A DNA stretch of 5,900 nucleotides from Pseudomonadota bacterium (lineage in GTDB: Bacteria; Desulfobacterota; JAPLJL01), in the NCBI GenBank assembly GCA_026388615.1, contig JAPLJL010000080.1, positions 1-5,900 on the forward strand, written 5' to 3'. Position numbers and translations under genes: made by a program. Below are positions 1-3,780 of the stretch, one piece after another. Each line of letters starts with the position of its first letter. Position 1 is the stretch's first letter. Under the pieces are notes generated by a model. It was not told where the DNA came from and made no database searches. It saw only the letters and a program-made list of their open reading frames with translations.

Positions 1-88
1 GATATGTTCAAAAGTGGCGTTTCGGGATAACGAAGTTTCGATTTGAAAATCTCTCCCCGTCCCTCAATAAAAGAATCTTCGGGATAAA

Positions 89-110
89 CCTCCCTTTCGA
101 CAAAGGGAGG
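89..110. repeat. Perfect GC-rich palindrome, REP-like
   Basis: Arms CCTCCCTTT / AAAGGGAGG (9 bp) pair perfectly around a 4-base loop. No T-run follows on either strand, so it is not a standard intrinsic terminator. A second palindrome of the same style but different sequence lies at 576-596. Short perfect hairpins of this kind are common as dispersed REP-like elements in environmental bacterial genomes; that assignment is inference. Confidence 0.6.
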
Positions 111-130
111 ATGATTAGCGTACCTTGGAG

Positions 131-150
131 ACGCTGGTGATATGTTGAAA
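131..150 (+). repeat. Interspersed repeat, copy 1
   Basis: ACGCTGGTGATATGTTGAAA. It matches the copy at 2103-2122 at 19 of 20 positions and, more loosely, the copy at 463-482. It lies in the gap before the small gene at 272. Confidence 0.6.
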
Positions 151-182
151 CGTTTTGCTGAAATAATGCCGGCCTGATTGTT

Positions 183-211
183 TTGATTTCTAAGTATTGC
201 TCTGGTAAAAT
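183..211 (+). promoter_or_regulatory. Sigma-70-type promoter for the small gene at 272
   Basis: TTGATT (183-188) and TAAAAT (206-211) are separated by 17 bases, and TGG directly before the -10 gives an extended -10. Transcription would start near 218, leaving a leader of about 54 bases. This is the best promoter match in the window, but it rests on pattern only. Confidence 0.5.
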
Positions 212-271
212 TATTACACATTGCTAAAACTATGAAGTATTTGGGGATAAAATAAGGAAGGGGGTCTGGAG

Positions 272-451
272 GTGAAAAACACCGCTCCAATCAAGCCGGA
301 TGATTATATCCTGTCGGTAATCTCGCCCGAGGATCGGCTGGAAGCCGCTTTCAAAATCGCCAAGGAAGCTTTTAAAAAGAAAAAACTCAAGATCAAAGAT
401 ATTGAAAAATCTATTGAGAAAGTAAGGAGCAAAGCTTACGAAAAGGCGTGA
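272..451 (+). CDS. Small hypothetical protein (59 aa), possibly antitoxin-like
   Basis: This GTG-start gene is preceded by a strong purine-rich Shine-Dalgarno sequence (GGAAGGGG, 256-263) at 8-base spacing and by a plausible extended -10 promoter. The protein is small, charged and predicted mostly helical: an N-terminal stretch with PDDYILSVISPEDRLEAAFK, a lysine-rich run (about residues 34-41), then an amphipathic helix rich in Glu and Lys. I see no catalytic motif, signal peptide or membrane segment. Its size and charge, and its position beside toxin-antitoxin genes, fit an antitoxin or small regulator, but no toxin is adjacent. A repeat copy begins 8 bases after its stop. That it is a real gene is well supported by the start signals; its function is unknown. 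Confidence 0.6.
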   Translation: MKNTAPIKPDDYILSVISPEDRLEAAFKIAKEAFKKKKLKIKDIEKSIEKVRSKAYEKA

Positions 452-458
452 GAATTTT

Positions 459-482
459 GGGGACGCTGGTTACTTGTTGCTT
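459..482 (+). repeat. Interspersed repeat, diverged copy 2
   Basis: GGGGACGCTGGTTACTTGTT shares the ACGCTGGT core with the copies at 131 and 2103, then diverges while keeping TTGTTG. It begins 8 bases after the stop of the small gene at 272. The leading GGGG and later CTTG resemble the layout at 1798-1823. Sequences of this style often occur near REP-associated tyrosine transposase genes in other genomes, but none is visible here, so that link is inference. Confidence 0.45.
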
Positions 483-575
483 TGTGAGTCTTGAATCTGC
501 TTTTTAATTCCTGTCAAGAATTCCGAGATTTTACCGGCGAGCTAAGATTCCAAAGAAAATACTGGATTCCGGCGT

Positions 576-596
576 CCTCTCCCCAAAGGGGAGAGG
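576..596. repeat. Perfect GC-rich palindrome, REP-like
   Basis: Arms CCTCTCCCC / GGGGAGAGG (9 bp) flank a 3-base loop. It is preceded by ACTGGATTCCGGCG (561-574), a phrase resembling the flank of widespread REP-like hairpins; a near match, ACTGGATCCCGGC, occurs at 3390-3402. There is no U-tract downstream on either strand, so I do not call it a terminator. The rest of 452-630 shows no gene. Confidence 0.6.
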
Positions 597-630
597 AAAA
601 TATTTATATAAGAGGAATTAAATCAACTTC

Positions 631-663
631 TTGACTGATCAATATAATGTATTTACATTGTAA
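631..663 (+). promoter_or_regulatory. brnT-brnA promoter with overlapping palindromic operator
   Basis: TTGACT (631-636) and TACATT (654-659) sit 17 bases apart. Two overlapping perfect inverted repeats cover the -10: AATGTA-TT-TACATT (646-659) and TTACA-T-TGTAA (653-663). BrnA antitoxins are known to repress their own operon through an inverted repeat, and this placement would block polymerase. An alternative -10, TATAAT at 643-648, lacks a good -35. With the 654-659 box, transcription would begin at about the ATG at 666. Confidence 0.55.
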
Positions 664-665
664 TT

Positions 666-962
666 ATGGCCCAACTGAGCTTTGCCTGGAGCCAAAGGAA
701 AAATTTAGCAAACCAGAAGAAACACAGGGTATCTTTTGAAGAAGCCCAAACCGTGTTTCTCGATGAAAATGCACTTTTGCTTTCTGATCCGGATCATTCA
801 GAAAAGGAAGAACGGTTCATTCTTTTAGGTCTAAGCTCCGGGCTTCGTCTTTTGATTGTTTGTCATTTTTATTTAGAGAGCGATGAAATGATAAGAATAA
901 TCTCGGCTCGCAAAGTAACCCGCAAGGAGCAGAAACAATACTGGGAAAGGTGGTCAAGATGA
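666..962 (+). CDS. brnT: BrnT family toxin (ribonuclease)
   Basis: BrnT is the toxin of a type II toxin-antitoxin pair, a small RelE-fold ribonuclease that slows translation under stress and is neutralised by BrnA. The 98-residue length is normal. Family landmarks are visible: F-x-W at 6-8, N16 and K19-H20 followed by VSFEEA (22-27) and VF (30-31), EER (48-50), the core strand RLLIV (61-65), and IRIISAR (76-82) followed by a charged helix KEQKQY. The usual Asp after Trp and Gly after His are replaced by Ser and Arg. No Shine-Dalgarno precedes the ATG, and the likely -10 ends 6 bases before it, suggesting a leaderless message. Its stop overlaps the start of brnA by four bases (ATGA), the typical toxin-first order of this family. 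Confidence 0.9.
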   Translation: MAQLSFAWSQRKNLANQKKHRVSFEEAQTVFLDENALLLSDPDHSEKEERFILLGLSSGLRLLIVCHFYLESDEMIRIISARKVTRKEQKQYWERWSR

Positions 963-1174
963 GAAAAGAATACGATTTTTCCAAAGCCCGGAAAAACCCT
1001 TATGCCCGCAGGCTCAAGCGCCAGGTTACCATCCGGATGGATGAAGACACGGTCAAATACTTCAAAGCACATGCCCAGGAAGTCGGCGTTCCCTATCAAA
1101 CTTTGATCAATCTTTATCTGCGCAGTTGCGCCACATCAAATAAAAAATTGTCGATGGAATGGAAGCACAGCTGA
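959..1174 (+). CDS. brnA: BrnA family antitoxin (ribbon-helix-helix)
   Basis: BrnA binds and inhibits BrnT and represses the operon. The N-terminal MRKEYDFSKARKNPY is characteristic of the family and is followed by the ribbon strand QVTIRMDED and a helix-turn-helix pair ending in GVPYQTLINLYLR. A GTG at 950 is possible, but the ATG at 959 is preferred: it overlaps the brnT stop as ATGA, has GGGAAAGG 8 bases upstream, and begins exactly at the conserved MRKEYDF. That gives 71 residues. Expression is probably translationally coupled to brnT. Confidence 0.9.
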   Translation: MRKEYDFSKARKNPYARRLKRQVTIRMDEDTVKYFKAHAQEVGVPYQTLINLYLRSCATSNKKLSMEWKHS

Positions 1175-1199
1175 AGGACCAGGACGGAAAGCAAATTCC

Positions 1200-1424
1200 A
1201 TGAAGAAGGTTAAATCAGAGGGATTACGGCCCGAGTATCGCCGGGAGGAACTCGGCCCCGGGGTTCGGGGTAAATACTTGGAAGCCTATCGGAAAGGAAC
1301 TAATCTGGTTCTTCTTCGCCCTGATGTGGCCAGAGCTTTTCCTACCGAAGAAGCCGTGAATAACGCCCTGCGCTCCCTAATGAATATTGCCCAGAAGACC
1401 ATAAGCTCGTCCAAACGTCCATGA
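1200..1424 (+). CDS. Conserved small protein of unknown function (74 aa)
   Basis: The protein has the pattern L-R-P-E-Y near the N-terminus, then GVRGKYLEAYRKGTNLVLL (21-39), PDVARAFP, and a C-terminal helix with EEAVNNALRSLMNIAQ. I recognise this as a recurrent small soluble protein type in environmental bacteria, often near toxin-antitoxin genes, but I know of no assigned function. It has no signal peptide or membrane segment. It starts 25 bases after brnA on the same strand with only a weak purine tract (AGGACGGAAA, 1181-1190) upstream, so it is probably co-transcribed. An antitoxin-like or accessory role is a guess from context. Confidence 0.65.
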   Translation: MKKVKSEGLRPEYRREELGPGVRGKYLEAYRKGTNLVLLRPDVARAFPTEEAVNNALRSLMNIAQKTISSSKRP

Positions 1425-1467
1425 TTCCCAGCCGCAAGGCGACGGAAAAGTATTTAAGGAGGCGGAA

Positions 1468-1752
1468 ATGAAAAAGAAACTAAAGGAAAATGAAGAATAA
1501 GAGATCTTGGAAGCTTATGAAAGCGGGGAATGGCAGACTGCCAAAAACACCAAATCCGAGGCGAGAAAACTAAATCATTACGCCCTGAATACCCTGAAGA
1601 AGGATAAGCGGATAAGTTTCCGGATGTCGTCGAAAGATCTAACCCAGGTCCGGGTGATTGCCGCCCAGGAGGGCATTCCCTATCAGACCCTGATTTCCAG
1701 TGTGATTCACAAATATGTGTCGGGATCACTGGTCGAAAGAAGAAGAGGATAA
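1468..1752 (+). pseudogene. Ribbon-helix-helix (CopG-type) antitoxin interrupted by in-frame TAA
   Basis: An excellent Shine-Dalgarno (AAGGAGG, 1456-1462) precedes the ATG at 1468, which opens MKKKLKENEE and then meets TAA at 1498-1500. The same frame continues with EILEAYESGEW, a linker ending LNTLKKDKR, a ribbon strand ISFRMSSKDL, and the helix segment GIPYQTLISSVIHKYVSG. Reading across the stop gives the expected domain order and length of about 94 residues, so the TAA looks like a nonsense mutation in a normal gene. A TTG at 1507, nine bases past the stop, could restart an 81-residue protein by reinitiation, keeping the DNA-binding and dimerisation part. No cognate toxin is next to it; antitoxins of this type normally pair with a BrnT-like or RelE-fold toxin. 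It shares PYQTLI with BrnA upstream. Confidence 0.7.
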
Positions 1753-1797
1753 TGGGGATGGCCTGAATACCGGAGATTTATAATTTCGACAGCGCCC

Positions 1798-1823
1798 GGG
1801 GTCAGATCTTGCTTTTTGCTTTT
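1798..1823 (+). repeat. Interspersed GGGGTCAGATCTTGC element
   Basis: GGGGTCAGATCTTGC is followed by a duplicated 7-base unit (TTGCTTT at 1809-1815 and 1816-1822). I associate this phrase with repeats flanking REP-associated (IS200-like) transposases in other bacteria, but no transposase is present here. It lies between the ends of the two convergent gene groups, where I found no intrinsic terminator. Confidence 0.4.
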
Positions 1824-1829
1824 AGAGTA

Positions 1830-2087
1830 TTATTTTCCCGGCAGTTTCGGTAGGCGATCCAGGGCTTTGACAAAGCGGGCGTGATCGAAAGGCTCCTCGC
1901 GATCCAAAATCTCGAAAATCTCCGTCGCTACCACGCATGCGATTAAATGGCGAGCTGCCGGCTCCGAGTGACCTTCGGAAATTAAACGATCGAAGGTCTT
2001 TTTTGTCTCGGGAGGATTGAGATCACGTAATTGATTATCAACCACCTCCATAATCGCTTCTTGAAGCCGGGGATTTGGTTTTTTCAT
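1830..2087 (-). CDS. Conserved hypothetical protein (85 aa)
   Basis: A soluble, predicted all-helical small protein. Visible landmarks are NPRLQEAIMEVVDNQL near the N-terminus, NPPETKKTFDRLISEGHSE, then HLIACVVATEIFEIL, and a C-terminal helix with FVKALDRLPKLP. I recognise it as a recurrent family of about 80 residues in environmental bacteria with no function known to me. It is the last gene of the minus-strand group, 55 bases beyond the CopG-type antitoxin. No Shine-Dalgarno lies before its ATG; a -10-like TAAAAT (2093-2098, minus strand) ends 5 bases upstream, which would give a leaderless message. A repeat copy lies just upstream. Confidence 0.7.
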   Translation of the reverse strand: MKKPNPRLQEAIMEVVDNQLRDLNPPETKKTFDRLISEGHSEPAARHLIACVVATEIFEILDREEPFDHARFVKALDRLPKLPGK

Positions 2088-2102
2088 CGGTAATTTTAGG
2101 GT

Positions 2103-2122
2103 ACGCTGGTGATAAGTTGAAA
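2103..2122 (+). repeat. Interspersed repeat, copy 3
   Basis: ACGCTGGTGATAAGTTGAAA differs from the copy at 131-150 at one position. It lies between two minus-strand genes and in the same orientation as the other copies. Confidence 0.6.
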
Positions 2123-2142
2123 GGGGGTATGAATAGAAGCTT

Positions 2143-2409
2143 TTATAATGTCTGATCTTGAATTTTTTCTTTCATCCAGGCATTAATAAGCGCTTCAGAG
2201 GTAATCCTTTTATGCTTCGCAATCTGAAATAATTTATCGGCAATTTTCTCGTCTAACGCAAACAGGTGAACCCGTCTTTTTATGTCAACCTCGAAATGGA
2301 CTTCAGGCAGATCGTCCAAATATTCCCCTAAATCATGAGAGTCAAAGAATTCAATTAGATCATTATGAGAACGAAAACTCGGGATGTTCTTGGCTTTATT
2401 TTTTTTCAT
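2143..2409 (-). CDS. CopG-type (ribbon-helix-helix) antitoxin
   Basis: Partner of the BrnT-type toxin just upstream. The 88-residue protein opens with a basic segment, then NIPSFRSHNDLIEFFDSHD, the signature of the CopG-type antitoxins that accompany BrnT-like toxins (typical form IPxFxSExEExxFWDxHD). After the LPEVHFEVD strand comes a basic ribbon RRVHLFALDE and a helix pair IADKLFQIAKHKRITSEALINAWMKE typed as the DNA-binding and dimer core. The longer frame to 2445 adds a non-conserved MPGACRKRREDN; the ATG at 2409 is preferred because GGAG lies about 10 bases upstream and the conserved region starts there. It overlaps the toxin gene by 14 bases, so translation is probably coupled. Confidence 0.85.
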   Translation of the reverse strand: MKKNKAKNIPSFRSHNDLIEFFDSHDLGEYLDDLPEVHFEVDIKRRVHLFALDEKIADKLFQIAKHKRITSEALINAWMKEKIQDQTL

Positions 2410-2686
2410 ATTGTCTTCTCTCCTTTTTCGACATGCTCCTGGCACTTAAGATCAAAGCATCTTTCGACTGCTTATAAATAAAAAGAACCAACAAATATCT
2501 TCCTTCCTCGGTATGTCCTAAAACCAAATATACATTTTCACCTTTTCTTTTTCCCTTTTCAACAAAACGGAATCTTGGATCATCATTAAAGATTTCCTCA
2601 ACCTCGTCGGTTTCCACCTTATGCTTGAAAAACAGCTTGTCGATAACATCCCTGAGCCAAACGATACCTTCTATATTCATAAACAT
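2396..2686 (-). CDS. brnT: BrnT family toxin, second copy
   Basis: A second, distantly related BrnT-type ribonuclease toxin, too different from the 666-962 copy to be a recent duplicate. Landmarks are EGIVWLRDVIDKL (6-18), FKH (20-22) with VETDEVEEIF (24-33), PRFRFVEKG (37-45), the strand GRYLLVLFIY (62-71), and ILSAR (79-83) followed by a basic helix KKERRQYEKK. Length (96 aa) is normal. Two ATGs are possible, at 2686 and 2680; neither has a Shine-Dalgarno. A -10-like TTATAG (2692-2687 on the minus strand) ends 6 bases before 2680, hinting at a leaderless message from that start. Perfect 6-bp arms (ATGTTT at 2702-2707 and AAACAT at 2681-2686) flank this box and may be an operator. The last codons form a run of eight A shared with the antitoxin start. 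Confidence 0.85.
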   Translation of the reverse strand: MFMNIEGIVWLRDVIDKLFFKHKVETDEVEEIFNDDPRFRFVEKGKRKGENVYLVLGHTEEGRYLLVLFIYKQSKDALILSARSMSKKERRQYEKK

Positions 2687-2707
2687 CTATAAGTCTGAAA
2701 AATGTTT
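2681..2707 (-). promoter_or_regulatory. Possible operator before the second brnT
   Basis: Inverted arms AAACAT (2681-2686) and ATGTTT (2702-2707), read on the plus strand, are separated by 15 bases around the -10-like TTATAG. Antitoxin autorepression through such a site is known in the family; here it is inferred from position alone, and no convincing -35 is visible. Confidence 0.3.
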
Positions 2708-2741
2708 TAGACCCCGCTCCGAACTTCGCTTGATTATAATC

Positions 2742-2951
2742 TCATACACCCGAGCGATACTCCTGGATGAAATCCTCAAGTTTTCGAAATTTAAGCGGTT
2801 TCCTTCGCATCTCTTCGAGCGCCTTTAAATCTTCGATGTCTTCGAGCTGCGCCAACATCTCCCGATATTCGTTAATGTCCAAAACTACCGCTTTCGGTTT
2901 TCCCGCACGATAGATTATTTCCGGGATTTTTTTTCTGGCTCTGGCTTTCAT
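2742..2951 (-). CDS. Phd/YefM-type antitoxin, apparently orphan
   Basis: A 69-residue protein with the core of the prevent-host-death family: IPEIIYRAGKPKAVVLDINEYR near the N-terminus, where GKPKAVVLDINEY is the family strand-helix signature, then an acidic linker QLEDIEDLKALEEM and a C-terminal toxin-wrapping segment KPLKFRKLEDFIQEY. The N-terminal helix is shorter than in typical Phd proteins. A GTG at 2957 is possible; ATG 2951 is preferred because TAGGTG lies just upstream. Family members usually sit before a RelE/ParE or Doc toxin; here the next gene 55 bases downstream on the same strand is a BrnT toxin that already has its own antitoxin. It may be an orphan antitoxin or the first gene of an unusual three-gene unit. 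Confidence 0.75.
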   Translation of the reverse strand: MKARARKKIPEIIYRAGKPKAVVLDINEYREMLAQLEDIEDLKALEEMRRKPLKFRKLEDFIQEYRSGV

Positions 2952-2979
2952 GTTCACCTAATGATTATTAATTCAATCA

Positions 2980-3007
2980 ATTTTATCATTTTTACGATCA
3001 GAGGCAA
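2980..3007 (-). promoter_or_regulatory. Possible promoter for the minus-strand toxin-antitoxin group
   Basis: Read on the minus strand, TTGCCT (3007-3002) and TAAAAT (2985-2980) are 16 bases apart, with TGA before the -10 forming an extended -10. Arms AATGAT (2960-2965) and ATCATT (2985-2990) form an inverted repeat across the start region and could bind the antitoxin. Pattern only. Confidence 0.35.
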
Positions 3008-3066
3008 AACGAAGACAGGGAAGAAGGGATTACCCCTTGAAAGGCACCGGATCATTCATTTAAATA

Positions 3067-3101
3067 CGGTTTCAAGTTTCTAGTTTAAAGTTTCGAGTTA
3101 A
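3067..3101 (+). repeat. Degenerate 7-base tandem array, AAGTTTC type
   Basis: Five consecutive 7-base units in strict register with consensus AAGTTTC; units two and four are exact, and the third is TAGTTTA. Confidence 0.7.
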
Positions 3102-3129
3102 TAAGAATTTACAATTGACGATCTTCCTT

Positions 3130-3226
3130 CGCCAAGGCTTCCTCCTGCGCTAATCCTACTACGCCAAGGCTTCGTAAGGATTTGGCTTCGGAGGACACGT
3201 CGGAGGACAGGTCCGCCGGAATGACA
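3130..3226 (+). repeat. REP-like segment with duplicated 12-mers
   Basis: CGCCAAGGCTTC occurs exactly at 3130-3141 and 3162-3173. TCGGAGGACA occurs at 3188-3197 and again 12 bases later at 3200-3209. The segment ends GTCCGCCGGAATGACA (3211-3226), which resembles the end of widespread dispersed repeats that read TGTCATTCCGGCGGAC on the other strand. Non-coding. Confidence 0.55.
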
Positions 3227-3254
3227 TAAAGAGAAATGCCCTTACAGGGTAAAC

Positions 3255-3282
3255 GGATTGCGGAGTGTGGATTGCGGAATGG
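3255..3282 (+). repeat. Degenerate 7-base tandem array, GGATTGC type
   Basis: Four units in strict register with consensus GGATTGC; the first and third are exact, the second is GGAGTGT and the fourth GGAATGG. Confidence 0.7.
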
Positions 3283-3298
3283 GCAAGGAAAAAGAGAG

Positions 3299-3321
3299 AT
3301 CCTTCGCCAGCGGCTCAGGAT
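3299..3321. repeat. Imperfect REP-like hairpin
   Basis: Outer arms ATCCT / AGGAT and inner arms GCC / GGC pair around AGC, with a 2-base mismatch bulge on each side. The following ATGACA completes a phrase (CTCAGGATGACA) common in dispersed bacterial repeats. Confidence 0.45.
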
Positions 3322-3334
3322 GACAGCCTTATCA

Positions 3335-3390
3335 ACAGCAGACCGCCGACCGCCGCAAAGCACATAGAGCAAAGAACAGAAGGAGAAAGA
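3335..3390 (+). repeat. Degenerate 7-base tandem array, ACCGCCG then CAAAGAA type
   Basis: Eight units in one continuous 7-base register. The first three follow ACCGCCG (two exact neighbours at 3342-3355). From 3356 the consensus changes to CAAAGAA while the period is kept. Confidence 0.6.
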
Positions 3391-3505
3391 CTGGATCCCG
3401 GCCCTGGCCGACACCCTGGGCGAGCCTCGGGCCAGCCGAGCCGTCGGCTCCCTGGCCGAGCGCTCGGGCAAGGCGGGCAGGCTGGAGTTTATCCCGCTAC
3501 TTTGA
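3368..3505 (+). other. GC-rich pocket with coding-like bias, possible gene remnant
   Basis: The frame from 3368 to the TGA at 3503-3505 has no start codon and no Shine-Dalgarno. Within it, codons from 3392 to 3487 end in G or C in 30 of 32 cases, against 24 at first and 21 at second positions, which is the pattern of real high-GC coding DNA. It would read WIPALADTLGEPRASRAVGS and end EFIPLL. I recognise no family. It could be a decayed fragment from a high-GC source or chance within a GC-rich repeat. Confidence 0.25.
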
Positions 3506-3506
3506 C

Positions 3507-3542
3507 ACTATGAACCCGATGAACTCTATGAACACTATGGAC
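3507..3542 (+). repeat. Degenerate 9-base tandem array
   Basis: Four consecutive 9-base units with consensus ACTATGAAC; the last seven bases (TATGAAC) are exact in units one and three and differ by one base in the other two. Confidence 0.7.
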
Positions 3543-3544
3543 GA

Positions 3545-3607
3545 TTTACTCTTTACGCTTCACGCCTTACGCCTAACGTCTTTTGCGCTTTGCGCCCTGC
3601 CCTTTGC
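3545..3607 (+). repeat. Degenerate 7-base tandem array, TTTACGC then CTTTGC type
   Basis: Nine units in unbroken 7-base register. Early units follow TTTACGC / TTCACGC / CTTACGC; later ones drift to GCTTTGC and CCTTTGC. It starts only two bases after the 9-base array ends. It is the longest array in the window. Confidence 0.7.
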
Positions 3608-3780
3608 TATTTTGACAGACAGGCATATACCCCCGCCGCTTTCATTAACATGCTAATATTTTACAAAATATTCATAATATATAATCATATTTTAAACCAA
3701 TTTATCGGAGGGGCTGAAATTAATGAATTAAGAATTTTTTTCCGCAAGAGAATGATAATTTCGTCTTGCTAAAAAAATTG
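3608..3780 (+). promoter_or_regulatory. AT-rich leader before the response regulator, with perfect inverted repeat
   Basis: AATATTTT-AC-AAAATATT (3655-3672) is a perfect 8-bp inverted repeat, followed by TATAAT (3680-3685), but no good -35 lies at the right distance. A strong Shine-Dalgarno-like GGAGGGG (3707-3713) is followed 9 bases later by ATG AAT TAA (3723-3731), a two-codon dead end. The inverted repeat may be a regulator site; the ribosome signal seems to belong to a lost gene start. Confidence 0.4.

Larger units (their letters stand above)
1..182. other. Non-coding repeat-bearing left end
   Basis: I see no gene here on either strand. The stretch holds a perfect palindrome (89-110), one full copy of a 20-base interspersed repeat (131-150), and at its extreme left edge a sequence (1-10, GATATGTTCA) that resembles the second half of that same repeat, as if another copy were cut by the window boundary. 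The 10-mer TTCGGGATAA occurs twice, at 21-30 and 78-87. Confidence 0.6.

Noticed and set aside
576..596. Intrinsic terminator after the first small gene
   Set aside because: The hairpin is perfect, but neither strand has a T-run after it, and it lies 125 bases past the stop.
1454..1729. Minus-strand frame opposite the interrupted antitoxin
   Set aside because: The plus strand has a strong ribosome site and clear ribbon-helix-helix homology; the minus frame shows neither.
2625..2828. Plus-strand frame across the second brnT and the Phd-like gene
   Set aside because: Antisense to two recognised minus-strand genes, with no motif of its own.
3109..3513. Overlapping open frames on both strands in the repeat region
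   Set aside because: They run through REP-like hairpins and 7-base arrays, have no start signals, and translate to low-complexity sequence.
3067..3607. CRISPR array
   Set aside because: Repeats are 7-12 bases with no unique spacers and no cas genes nearby.
3612..3617. TTGACA as the -35 of a promoter for the regulator
   Set aside because: No -10-like hexamer lies 15-19 bases downstream; that stretch is CCCCGCCGCT-rich.
3590..3772. 60-codon plus-strand frame before the regulator
   Set aside because: It begins inside a 7-base tandem array and crosses AT-rich control-like DNA; no Shine-Dalgarno and no recognisable motif.
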